This document shows positions 5,034-12,078 of a stretch of DNA of 12,078 bases, one piece after another. The notes beneath the pieces were generated by a model, which saw only the letters and a list, made by a program, of their open reading frames with translations, had not been told where the DNA came from and made no database searches. The position numbers were made by a program, and so were the translations under genes. Location of the stretch: contig JABDPL010000312.1 of the NCBI GenBank assembly GCA_013042825.1, positions 1 through 12,078 on the forward strand, read 5' to 3'. This stretch comes from Flavobacteriaceae bacterium (lineage in GTDB: Bacteria; Bacteroidota; Bacteroidia; Flavobacteriales; Flavobacteriaceae). Positions within the stretch are counted from its first letter, which is position 1, and each line of letters begins with the position of its first letter.

Positions 5034-6578
5034 TTAAATTCTTATAAACACCACACGTCTGTTCTGTGCCTTTCCATCGGACGTATTGTTATCACCAACA
5101 GGATCCGACTCGCCTTTGCCATCGGTCTCCAGTCGATTAGAATTGATCTTATATACGGTAACTAGAGCATCTTTAACCGCTGCTGCACGCTTCTTGGAAA
5201 GCTCAAGATTTGCCTCATCACTACCATCGGCATCCGTATGGCCTACGATATTCAATCGCATGGACTCCTCCTGCACCAATACCTGGTAGATCTGCCGTAT
5301 GATGCCATACGATTGCGGTTTGATATTTGCAGATCCCGAATCGAAAAGTATCCCATTTGTTGAGATCTGGCCCTCCGTCATTAGTTTGCGCCTCAAATCT
5401 ACTCCGCCCTCCGCAATTTTCAAATTTTGTATAAACACCTGTTCTTTGCCGTCTTCAACGTAATTTGTTCCTATTTTAAGGTATTTCAAAACGGCACCAG
5501 GTGCTATAAATTGAGGTATATCCACATATTTCTTCTGGTTAACCCAAAGCCGGAAACGCCGCTTATTAACCGCGATTGAAACGTGTGGTTTGTTCAATAT
5601 TTCTTTTCGGATATCGGCGGTTATGACATTATTGATTTTTGAACTCCGATTGATATAATTAGTAACGCGTATGCCGATGGGATGATATTGGCAAAATGGC
5701 AGGTGGATTTGAGCATAGTTCGATCCCTTTCTGAATTCATCGTTATCATCGAGTATGATAATCATCCTTGAGGAGGAAGTTGTTTTTGAATCAAACCCAT
5801 TGGTCAGCAGGTCAAATTCAATAGTATATTCCTCAGGTAAGGGCTGATCTAACAGCGGGTTGTAATAAATTTGACTTCCGGAAAGCAAAGTAAACCAATT
5901 GCCTTCTGCTTTATTAAGCCTTACGACCTCACCCGAACCATTAGTATTCCATTTCGATGGAAAATCACCGATAAAATCCTGGGAGAAATCATCGAAATAT
6001 AGCAGTTTGTCTCCGGGTACAAAATCGAATTTACTGTAAATCTCAAGGTTGTCAGACACATTCTCAGCTTCATCGGAGGAACCATCGTTCGATTGCCCGG
6101 TATCCCCGCTAGTAGCGGTATCCTCAGTCTCTGAGGAAGGTTCGTCTGAGGGTTCGTCCTCATCTTGTTTACGATTTTCCGTCAGGAGTTTTTTAGCTGT
6201 GGTAATGCTATAATTTAAGGCCTTTTTCGCGCGGTTCATTTGCAAGGTTGCCTTGCCTTTTTTCAACATACTTGCACCATCAATATCACTTAGAATATTT
6301 GGAGCGCTGGCACTGAGTCCGGTCAAGTCGTCCAAAGCATTTTCCAATACGTCAAGATCCCCATCGTCCAGGGGTGTGCCTGCTTCGGCATAGCCATCGT
6401 ACATATAAACCTTGTCATAGAGATCAAAGGATTCACGGACAAATCTGTCGACACTGCTAATACCAACGCGACTGCTGGGCCTTTTTAATTTTTTGGTTTG
6501 GGCGAATGTAAAGGGCGTGGCTAGGATGAATGTGAGCAAAACAACAATTATGTTTGCTTTTCTTTTGAACGGTATCAT
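5034..6578 (-). CDS. OmpA-family protein with jelly-roll insert
   Basis: A 514-residue envelope protein. Residues 1-26 are a signal peptide ending TFAQ (cleavage after A26), with no lipobox, so it is not a lipoprotein by sequence. About 35-135 is helical. An acidic, Ser/Thr-rich spacer (about 136-178) leads to a beta-rich domain (about 192-390; YFDDFSQDFIGDFPSKW at 194-210) that resembles a concanavalin/LamG-like or DUF1080-like jelly roll. The C-terminal OmpA domain (about 404-514) binds peptidoglycan: ILFDSGSANIKP (410-421), NIVGHTDADGSDEANLELSK (443-462), then KRAAAV, GKGESDPV (487-494) and NRRVVFIRI (506-514). Asp and Arg residues of the peptidoglycan pocket (D449, R464) are present. It should be anchored to the wall while the spacer and jelly roll project away. 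It has its own promoter at 6689-6719 with a leader of about 100 nt. The jelly-roll ligand is unknown. Confidence 0.9.
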   Translation of the reverse strand: MIPFKRKANIIVVLLTFILATPFTFAQTKKLKRPSSRVGISSVDRFVRESFDLYDKVYMYDGYAEAGTPLDDGDLDVLENALDDLTGLSASAPNILSDIDGASMLKKGKATLQMNRAKKALNYSITTAKKLLTENRKQDEDEPSDEPSSETEDTATSGDTGQSNDGSSDEAENVSDNLEIYSKFDFVPGDKLLYFDDFSQDFIGDFPSKWNTNGSGEVVRLNKAEGNWFTLLSGSQIYYNPLLDQPLPEEYTIEFDLLTNGFDSKTTSSSRMIIILDDNDEFRKGSNYAQIHLPFCQYHPIGIRVTNYINRSSKINNVITADIRKEILNKPHVSIAVNKRRFRLWVNQKKYVDIPQFIAPGAVLKYLKIGTNYVEDGKEQVFIQNLKIAEGGVDLRRKLMTEGQISTNGILFDSGSANIKPQSYGIIRQIYQVLVQEESMRLNIVGHTDADGSDEANLELSKKRAAAVKDALVTVYKINSNRLETDGKGESDPVGDNNTSDGKAQNRRVVFIRI

Positions 6579-6598
6579 AATGTTTCGATTAATAGCTT

Positions 6599-6610
6599 TG
6601 ATTATAATCA
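6599..6610. repeat. 12-bp perfect palindrome in the OmpA-gene leader
   Basis: TGATTATAATCA is self-complementary and lies 21-32 bases before the OmpA-family start, inside the inferred 5' leader. It is short and AT-rich, so chance is quite possible; it could also be a regulator site. Confidence 0.25.
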
Positions 6611-6688
6611 GACTACACCAGTAGACAGATCGGTATTCGGGGACGTTCGGAATGTGAATATGCTATTATAAGTTAGAAGGAAGCGACG

Positions 6689-6719
6689 TAAATGTAGAAA
6701 TTAATTGATGAAATGTCAA
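6689..6719 (-). promoter_or_regulatory. Promoter of the OmpA-family gene
   Basis: On the minus strand TTG (6719-6717) is followed after exactly 20 nt by TACATTTA (6696-6689), a Bacteroidota -33/-7 pair with ideal spacing and only the last base of TAnnTTTG changed. It lies just past the stop of the upstream lipoprotein gene, giving the OmpA gene a separate promoter and a leader of about 100 nt. Confidence 0.55.
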
Positions 6720-6728
6720 TTCAGACAA

Positions 6729-9083
6729 TTAATTTTTTTTGTACATCACGATACTATTCGATTCTCCCTGAGTTACAAATTCAAGGTTTCTGTCGGAATC
6801 TGCATTATCAAGGTCGATAGTTGAATTACCATACACAGGAAAATTTGGAATAGGTTCAGCCTGGCTATCAAATAAATAGATCTTTTGTGATTGAAGATCG
6901 GTTGCTGTAACATAGATCTTATCATTGATATAATGGATCTTGGGTCGGGTGTATTGGCCGAAATCAAGTTCAACATTTTTCTGCTTTATGCTCAGTTTAT
7001 TCTCATCCAGCGTGACCAGGGTTTTAGCTGTAGCGAAGATGCGGTGGTCATCGGTTAGTTTGAGATCCGATTTCTTTATTTCACCTTGCTGGTCTACCTG
7101 GATCAATTGTCCGTTGGCCGTTGTAGTCATGAAGGTATCTCTGTAGAGAAATATCTCATTCCCCGAAAATTCGACCTGCTCTCTGAAGCCGACCCGAACA
7201 TTACCTCGTCTGTTGAGTATTTTCATTCGTTTTCCTGCTACAAAAACGATATAATCTTTATTCCCTATCCTGAAATGTTTGGGCTGGGTCTTTATAATAT
7301 TTCCACCGGAGTATTCAAAGCCTCTCACAAATCGGGCATTCCTGTCGTACATCAAAAGGTCTTTCCCCTGCGTAACCAGAAAGCGATAACGCCTGTTATT
7401 ATCATAATCGAATACGGAAAGCGGCTGGGTTATGCGATCGCCGAATCTCATCGGGAAGGCACCTACATGATTTCCATTTCTGTCGATTACATACAGCCGG
7501 TACGGTGTGGCAAATGCCAATTGCAAACGCCCGTTTCTGTACAGGTCTAGCTGTTTAATCTTACCTAAAACATTACCGATAAGTTTCTTTTTCCAAAGGA
7601 TCTTGCCGGTATTTGATATCAGGTAAAGTGTATTATTAACATCCTGAACCACTATATCGCGTTCTTTCGTTCGGTGATTAATAACGAACTGAGGGGGCAT
7701 AATTAAATCAGCTTCCAAAGTAAGTGTGAATTCTTCGCTTATTCCGTCAAGGGTAGCGCGCTCTCTATGTTTCTGAATTACCCCGTTAAAATGCGTAAAC
7801 CCGATATCCTGTATCCATTGGAAGGCCGACAGGTTATAACCGTTAAGAGGCAACTGTTCGATATCGCTGCCAAACCATTCGCGTACCATAGACTTCAATC
7901 GCTCAGATTTAGCAACGACCGACAGCGAAGCAGCATCACTCAAATTGCTCTGACAGGCTTCGTAGGCCGCTGATCTGCCTATAACGGTACCGTTTTGATG
8001 GTTCACGATTACATTTTGTATAACAGATTCATTCGGTCCGAACACATAATGATCATCCAATCGCACGTAATGGGTTATTGAATCCGCCTTGATAAGAGGG
8101 TTAAACACCTGCGAGAATATATCCGGTTGATCAAATTTATAGATGTTGACATTTCTGAAGGTGCTTTCAATTTCCAGTTGATTCCTAAGGGCTTCATTCG
8201 TTGCCGAAGCATCAATACTCGTTGTGACAACAAAAGACTCCCTTCCAAAGAAAACCTCACCTACCTCACTCAACGTTTGAAAGAGTTCAATATTCAATAA
8301 GGAGTCGAGTTCAGCCTCTCGTAAGGGAATCAGCCGGTCAGACAGATCCTGGAAATCATTATAGGTAAAACTCAGATAACCGTCTGCGTTGTTCGGAACA
8401 ATGTTCTTTATGCTATGTTCCTGAGGGACGTTATTAGCAAAGATCCCGAGGATCTGTGGAATAGAATCTGAGGGGTAGGTTAGGCCGTTTAGAAGAACAC
8501 GTTCCGAATTGGTTTGTGTTTCCAGTATAGTCGGCCCCGATAAGTCGGACACCTCGGGTATTGTAAGCGCTTTATTAAAGGTATTCGCAGAATTGTTTCG
8601 CATCAGAATGGAGAAAGGCTTATCCTGGAAACTGGTCTCTATCAATTGTTCCAAATCGGGATTGGAATCAACTGTTCTTAAGTTGTTCAAATCTGAGACA
8701 GTTGAAGCGATAACAAAGCTATCAACAGTTTTAAGATTGAATGCTGCGATATCTGAAGATGGATACTTAAATAAACTATCGTCCTGCCTGGCGATTATGG
8801 TCAATTCGGGTGTATCAACACTCGTTTTTATGCATAGCAGAACAGTATCGGTGGTGTTTAGGTTTTCAAGTGCCAGTTCCAGGGTAGACTGACCGGGCAA
8901 GCCCAACATATTATCGATAAGGTCATTGGCGCGGAGGTCGGTCTTTGTGGTCTCCAGGTCGTAGATTGCCAGGACGAGATCGGCTTGTTCAGGAACCAGG
9001 TCGATTATTTTGGTGGTCGGTGCTTCCTGAAGTTGACAATTGTAAAAAAGAAAACCAATAAGTAGTACTAAAACGCGCTTCAT
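6729..9083 (-). CDS. Large lipoprotein with DUF3352-like front half and seven-bladed propeller back half
   Basis: A 784-residue probable lipoprotein of unknown function. MKRVLVLLIGFLFYNC (1-16) is a short signal peptide with a loose lipobox (FYNC), Cys16 being the acylation site. The front half (about 25-465) is alpha/beta, and its opening (IIDLVPEQADLVLAIYD, 26-42) resembles the DUF3352 type; this is a weak resemblance. The back half (about 475-784) has seven copies of a short strand-turn-strand unit spaced by about 37-46 residues: LYLISNTGKILWKK (486), LYVIDRNGNHVGAFP (530), LLMYDRNARFVRGF (576), MKILNRRGNVRVGF (620), LIQVDQQGEIKKSD (660), LSIKQKNVELDFG (697), IYLFDSQAEPIPNFP (735). This is the pattern of a seven-bladed propeller of the PQQ/FG-GAP type. 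I use ATG 9081-9083; ATG 9093-9095 or TTG 9096-9098 would add N-terminal residues ahead of KR. It follows rnhB by 42 bases. Confidence 0.88.
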   Translation of the reverse strand: MKRVLVLLIGFLFYNCQLQEAPTTKIIDLVPEQADLVLAIYDLETTKTDLRANDLIDNMLGLPGQSTLELALENLNTTDTVLLCIKTSVDTPELTIIARQDDSLFKYPSSDIAAFNLKTVDSFVIASTVSDLNNLRTVDSNPDLEQLIETSFQDKPFSILMRNNSANTFNKALTIPEVSDLSGPTILETQTNSERVLLNGLTYPSDSIPQILGIFANNVPQEHSIKNIVPNNADGYLSFTYNDFQDLSDRLIPLREAELDSLLNIELFQTLSEVGEVFFGRESFVVTTSIDASATNEALRNQLEIESTFRNVNIYKFDQPDIFSQVFNPLIKADSITHYVRLDDHYVFGPNESVIQNVIVNHQNGTVIGRSAAYEACQSNLSDAASLSVVAKSERLKSMVREWFGSDIEQLPLNGYNLSAFQWIQDIGFTHFNGVIQKHRERATLDGISEEFTLTLEADLIMPPQFVINHRTKERDIVVQDVNNTLYLISNTGKILWKKKLIGNVLGKIKQLDLYRNGRLQLAFATPYRLYVIDRNGNHVGAFPMRFGDRITQPLSVFDYDNNRRYRFLVTQGKDLLMYDRNARFVRGFEYSGGNIIKTQPKHFRIGNKDYIVFVAGKRMKILNRRGNVRVGFREQVEFSGNEIFLYRDTFMTTTANGQLIQVDQQGEIKKSDLKLTDDHRIFATAKTLVTLDENKLSIKQKNVELDFGQYTRPKIHYINDKIYVTATDLQSQKIYLFDSQAEPIPNFPVYGNSTIDLDNADSDRNLEFVTQGESNSIVMYKKN

Positions 9084-9115
9084 GAGGGCATGCATCAACA
9101 GATTGTTAGGTTCTA

Positions 9116-9123
9116 CAAATATA
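9116..9123 (-). promoter_or_regulatory. -7 element of a candidate internal promoter for the lipoprotein gene
   Basis: On the minus strand TATATTTG (9123-9116) is an exact TAnnTTTG match, with TTA 17 nt upstream as a weak -33. It sits in the 42-base gap between rnhB and the lipoprotein gene, about 25 nt before its likely transcription-start-to-ATG span. The gene may thus be read both from here and from rnhB. Confidence 0.45.
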
Positions 9124-9125
9124 AC

Positions 9126-9722
9126 CTAAAAATCGATGATTAATTGCTCCGGTAACAGCCGGAATGATCGCCGATGATATTTGGTTGGGCCAAATTTTTT
9201 AATGGCCTCCCGATGCTCTGCAGTTGGATACCCTTTGTTCTTTTTCCAGTTATACATAGGAAACTCTTCATGCAGTCTGGCCATGTAGGCATCCCGGGAA
9301 GTTTTGGCCAGTATGGAGGCCGCCGCAATGTTTAAATATTTTCCGTCTCCTTTTATTATCGTTTGAAACGGGATATTGTTCAGGGGTTTGAACCGGTTGC
9401 CATCTACAACGATGAATTCCACCTGTTCCAATTGTGAAATACTCTTATGCATGGCCCGTATAGAAGCATTGAGAATATTGATTCTGTCGATGGTTTTGGG
9501 ATTGATGTGCGCAATAGCAAAGGACACAGCTTTTGCTTTGATCAGCGGAGCGAGTTCATCACGTCTAAGTGCCGTTAATTTCTTGGAATCATTGAGGATG
9601 TCATTTCTAAAATCCTCAGGTAAGATAACTGCTGCAGCGGTTACCGGTCCGGCTAGGCATCCGCGCCCGGCTTCATCGGTTCCGCATTCGAATCTGAATT
9701 CCGAATATTTTAACTCAAGCAT
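9126..9722 (-). CDS. rnhB: Ribonuclease HII
   Basis: RNase HII cuts the RNA strand of RNA-DNA hybrids and removes single ribonucleotides left in DNA, in the cytoplasm. The 198-residue protein has the family length and motifs: GTDEAGRGCLAGPV (14-27) with catalytic D16 and E17, NDSKKL (44-49), VVDGN (105-109) with D107, IKGDGKY (123-129) with D126 as the fourth metal-binding acid, and AAASILAKTSRD (133-144), then KNKGYPTAEH (161-170), the GYPT signature. All catalytic acids are intact. ATG at 9720-9722 gives MLELKYSEFRFECGTDE, which places the active site at the expected distance. It is likely the first gene of a unit with the lipoprotein gene 42 bases downstream, and diverges from the porin gene at 9843. 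Its own promoter is uncertain. Confidence 0.97.
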   Translation of the reverse strand: MLELKYSEFRFECGTDEAGRGCLAGPVTAAAVILPEDFRNDILNDSKKLTALRRDELAPLIKAKAVSFAIAHINPKTIDRINILNASIRAMHKSISQLEQVEFIVVDGNRFKPLNNIPFQTIIKGDGKYLNIAAASILAKTSRDAYMARLHEEFPMYNWKKNKGYPTAEHREAIKKFGPTKYHRRSFRLLPEQLIIDF

Positions 9723-9748
9723 TTAAATAAAAATAAGGACTTTACGTT

Positions 9749-9767
9749 ATTTGATCTAACATCAAAT
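9749..9767. repeat. Hairpin-forming dyad between rnhB and the porin gene
   Basis: ATTTGAT (9749-9755) and ATCAAAT (9761-9767) form a perfect 7-bp dyad with a 5-nt spacer, in the divergent promoter gap just upstream of the porin promoter. It could be an operator; no evidence beyond position and symmetry. Confidence 0.3.
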
Positions 9768-9774
9768 TGCCTGA

Positions 9775-9804
9775 TTAGTCTAATGGGATAAATTACTATT
9801 TTTG
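9775..9804 (+). promoter_or_regulatory. Candidate promoter of the porin-like gene
   Basis: TATTTTTG (9797-9804) matches TAnnTTTG exactly, with TTA 19 nt upstream (9775-9777). The start of transcription would fall near 9810, leaving a leader of about 30 nt before ATG 9843. Confidence 0.5.
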
Positions 9805-9842
9805 CCCAGGATACCTTCCGATTACAAGGTTAAACAATATTT

Positions 9843-11792
9843 ATGAACCGTTTCCTCCTCCTGCTTATTTTTATTTGTTCTGTTGGAACCTCTTTTGCCC
9901 AGATCAGGCCTGTTCAGGTTGATCAGCAAACCCGGGATACAACAACGCAGAGAGGATCACAACGGAGTACAAGCAACAGGTTCTTAAAAAATCGCTTAAT
10001 CAATGTGGAGGAATACAAGATAATTTCACGGGAGAATGACACCACTTATCTCGATACAACTCTATCCATTGCAAAGGACTATAAATTCAATTATTTGAGA
10101 CGGGACAGGTTTGACCTCATTCCCTTCTCAAACACAGGACAGACCCATAATGCGTTGAGTCATGATTTCCGCACTAAGAATCTGATGCCGCTATTTGGTG
10201 CACGCGCCAGGCATTATAATTATATGGAGATCGATGACATCAATTATTACCATGTTCCAACGCCACTTACCGAACTGATGTTCAAAACGGTATTTGAACA
10301 AGGCCAGTTACTAGACGCCTTTTTTACAGCAAACACCAGCAGGCAATTCAATTTCTCTGTGGCGTACAAAGGCCTGCGTTCTTTGGGGAAATACCAGCAT
10401 ATTTTAACAAGTACCGGAAACTTTCGCGTAACGGCAAACTACAAGACCAAAAACCAGCGTTACCGGGCACGGGCACATATCGCAACCCAGGATCTATTGA
10501 ATCAGGAGAATGGCGGACTGCAGGATAAGGACTTAGTGGAGTTCGAATCGGGGAATCCGGAATTTCTCGACCGTGGCGTATTCGATCCGGTTTTTGAGAA
10601 TGCTGAGAGCATTCTGGAGGGCAAACGGTTTCACCTCGAACAGGATTATGCCCTGATCAGGCAAAAGGATTCCGTTAAATTCAATGAACTCAGAATTGGG
10701 AATGTGATCTCATTCACCAATAAATATTATGAATACCGCCAGAGCCAGGCGAACGAGGTTTTCGGACAGGCCTTTGAAAATGCGATTAACGAACGCACCA
10801 CATTGGAAGATTTCTATGTGGAAGTCAATTCAAAATTTGAGAACAAGACCTTAGGAACCCTGGGAGCTCGAATCGGATATAATAATTTCAACTACGGCTA
10901 TGATAAATTGGTTTTTCTGAATGGCCAGCGCATTGGCAATCGTATAAAGGGCGACGCCATATCGGCGGGAGGATCCTATGAGAAACAACTGGGGGGATTA
11001 CTCGTAAAAGGTAATGCCGGCTTGATGGTAAGTGGGGATCTGACCGGGAATTTTCTGGATGCCGGTTTGGAGTACAAATTAAATGATGATCTTATTGCAG
11101 GGGGTGGCATTAATATAAATTCGAGAAAACCTAATTATAATCACCTGCTTTACCAGAGTGATTATGTGAACTACAATTGGGAGAATGATTTCGACAACGT
11201 AAAAACCAAACAGCTCAGTTTGTATCTCCATTCGAAAAAATGGGCCGATGTTGAGGTCGATATAAATACCATTGACGACTATACCTATTTTTCCAAAAAT
11301 GCGGAAGGTTTTGTTCGTCCGTTTCAAAGTCCGAAGACCATCAATTATCTCAGGCTTAGGTTGAGTCGTGAAATCAGTTGGGGGAAATTTCATCTGATGA
11401 ACACCATAAGATATCAAAATGTCGCAAAGGGAGAGGAGTTATTGCAGGTACCCGAAATCATAACGCGGAACACCTTGTATTTTGCAGACAATTTTTTTGA
11501 AAACAATGCTTTGTATCTACAGACGGGGATTAACTTCACCTATTTCACAAGTTTCAATATGAATGCTTATGATCCCTTGCTTTCGGAGTTCTATGTGCAG
11601 AGTGCAACGAGTCTGGGCGGCTTTCCTATGTTTGATTTCTTTATAAACGCCAAGGTCAGGCAAACACGTATCTTCCTCAAGGCCGAGCATATCAATTCGG
11701 CCTGGACTGGATACAATTATTTTAGTGCTCCAAATTATCCTTACAGGGACTTTACGGTAAGATTTGGATTGGTCTGGAATTTTTTCCTATAA
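9843..11792 (+). CDS. Putative Porin_10-family outer-membrane beta-barrel protein
   Basis: A 649-residue exported protein. Residues 1-19 are a signal peptide (MNRFLLLLIFICSVGTSFA, before Gln20). The mature protein is a barrel-type sequence: many alternating polar/hydrophobic beta strands (for example FNFSVAYKG, TLGARIGYNNFNYGY, LLVKGNAGLMVSGDL, KLNDDLIAGGGININ), no long hydrophobic helix, and a C-terminus ending in aromatic residues (FTVRFGLVWNFFL), the usual outer-membrane assembly signal. The overall layout, with a polar start containing DTTTQR and DTTYLDTTLS, resembles the Bacteroidota 'putative porin' family (Porin_10). Such barrels are thought to mediate diffusion; the substrate is not readable. 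It is monocistronic, with its own promoter at 9775-9804, diverging from rnhB. No intrinsic terminator is visible after its stop, so it may read toward the downstream ribosomal RNA promoter. The family call is by resemblance. Confidence 0.85.
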   Translation: MNRFLLLLIFICSVGTSFAQIRPVQVDQQTRDTTTQRGSQRSTSNRFLKNRLINVEEYKIISRENDTTYLDTTLSIAKDYKFNYLRRDRFDLIPFSNTGQTHNALSHDFRTKNLMPLFGARARHYNYMEIDDINYYHVPTPLTELMFKTVFEQGQLLDAFFTANTSRQFNFSVAYKGLRSLGKYQHILTSTGNFRVTANYKTKNQRYRARAHIATQDLLNQENGGLQDKDLVEFESGNPEFLDRGVFDPVFENAESILEGKRFHLEQDYALIRQKDSVKFNELRIGNVISFTNKYYEYRQSQANEVFGQAFENAINERTTLEDFYVEVNSKFENKTLGTLGARIGYNNFNYGYDKLVFLNGQRIGNRIKGDAISAGGSYEKQLGGLLVKGNAGLMVSGDLTGNFLDAGLEYKLNDDLIAGGGININSRKPNYNHLLYQSDYVNYNWENDFDNVKTKQLSLYLHSKKWADVEVDINTIDDYTYFSKNAEGFVRPFQSPKTINYLRLRLSREISWGKFHLMNTIRYQNVAKGEELLQVPEIITRNTLYFADNFFENNALYLQTGINFTYFTSFNMNAYDPLLSEFYVQSATSLGGFPMFDFFINAKVRQTRIFLKAEHINSAWTGYNYFSAPNYPYRDFTVRFGLVWNFFL

Positions 11793-11847
11793 TTTTTGTA
11801 TATTTACGATCCTCTAATCACACCATTTTCAAGAACTTATAAACAGG

Positions 11848-11912
11848 CCTTAAAAAAAGTTTGAAAATTTTTCTTCTAAGGTTTGTTAGTATTATAATTG
11901 GTTATATATTTG
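11848..11912 (+). promoter_or_regulatory. Strong promoter of a probable ribosomal RNA operon
   Basis: TTG (11883-11885, in TTTG) and TATATTTG (11905-11912) are separated by 19 nt, an essentially ideal Bacteroidota promoter. An A/T-rich stretch (11848-11880, with A and T runs) lies just upstream, like an UP element. The promoter opens onto a leader without an open frame. Its strength and leader content point to an rrn operon. Confidence 0.7.
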
Positions 11913-11918
11913 CAGCCG

Positions 11919-12078
11919 CTAAACACCGAAAGGGGTTTATAAAAAGCGAACAAACGTTCTAAAACATATTGAAATTGACAGCGTAAGAAATAATCGGAAA
12001 CGATTGTTTCGACAGAGAATAAACCATTTTGAGTACTTTGGAAAATTCCATAGTTGTTAAACTTTTTTAAGAAACAAC
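11919..12078 (+). other. Probable ribosomal RNA operon leader, 16S gene expected at or just beyond the right edge
   Basis: Non-coding leader following the strong promoter. It begins with a GAAA-tetraloop hairpin (11920-11939), holds a boxA-like GTTCTAAAACA (11956-11966), and continues TATTGAAATTGACAGCGTAAG (11968 onward), which I recall as typical of Bacteroidota sequence ahead of 16S genes. A small dyad (12053-12058 / 12073-12078) ends at the edge. The 16S core sequence itself (GAGTTTGATCCTGGCTCAG) is not in the window, so the call is an inference. Confidence 0.6.
11956..11966 (+). promoter_or_regulatory. boxA-like antitermination site in the rRNA leader
   Basis: GTTCTAAAACA resembles the rRNA boxA (GCTCTTTAACA), agreeing at 8 of 11 positions in a side-by-side reading. 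In rrn leaders boxA recruits the Nus antitermination complex. Position, about 40 nt into the transcript, fits; the match is imperfect. Confidence 0.35.

Noticed and set aside
7086..7550. Antisense open frame of 154 codons inside the propeller lipoprotein gene
   Set aside because: No domain, no recognisable motif, and it lies wholly opposite a well-supported gene; a shadow frame.
9084..9098. TTG 9098 or ATG 9095 as the lipoprotein gene start
   Set aside because: They add residues before the KR-hydrophobic signal peptide; ATG 9083 gives a normal short lipoprotein signal.
1..12078. Search by eye for CRISPR arrays, insertion-sequence ends, tRNA genes or phage attachment sites
   Set aside because: No regularly spaced direct repeats, transposase, tRNA-like cloverleaf or integrase was found.

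Overview
The window looks like a chromosomal stretch from a member of the Bacteroidota, most likely Flavobacteriaceae. Evidence: no Shine-Dalgarno sequences stand out ahead of the genes, several genes carry the Bacteroidota promoter form (TTG/TTA, about 17-22 nt, then TAnnTTTG), and the families are typical of the group (DUF1573 protein, Porin_10-like outer-membrane protein, membrane-tethered LuxR regulator, OmpA protein with a long lumenal insert). No mobile element, CRISPR array, tRNA or phage gene was seen. Base composition appears even, so this reads as core rather than recently acquired DNA.

Layout. 1-1079 (-): 5' part of lysS, running off the left edge. 1257-2144 (+): secreted protein with two DUF302-like halves, ending at a bidirectional terminator shared with a DUF1573 protein (2236-2670, -). 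2779-3828 (-): a membrane-anchored LuxR-type regulator with its own periplasmic domain. Divergent from it are a 52-residue Pmp3/YqaE membrane proteolipid (3949-4107, +), lipB (4149-4865, +) and a 33-residue single-span membrane protein overlapping the lipB stop (4862-4963, +). A hairpin at 4968-5001 closes the convergent OmpA-family gene (5034-6578, -). Upstream, on the same strand, are a 784-residue lipoprotein with a probable seven-bladed propeller (6729-9083) and rnhB (9126-9722). Divergent from rnhB is a Porin_10-like outer-membrane protein (9843-11792, +). The last ~200 bases hold a near-ideal strong promoter and what looks like the leader of a ribosomal RNA operon, whose 16S gene would start at or just past the right edge.

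How it fits together. Housekeeping functions (lysyl-tRNA charging, lipoate transfer, RNase HII, probable rrn operon) are interleaved with envelope proteins (OmpA peptidoglycan anchor, porin, propeller lipoprotein, DUF1573, two tiny membrane proteins) and one envelope-sensing regulator. rnhB and the lipoprotein gene are likely co-transcribed, though the latter has its own good -7 element. The most interesting open points are the tethered LuxR regulator and the dyads near it, the tiny gene coupled to lipB, the propeller lipoprotein, and the rRNA leader hairpin. I do not see a clear new multi-gene system; most of the window is ordinary core genome. No gap between genes exceeds 300 bases; the longest (11793-12078) is the rRNA leader region.
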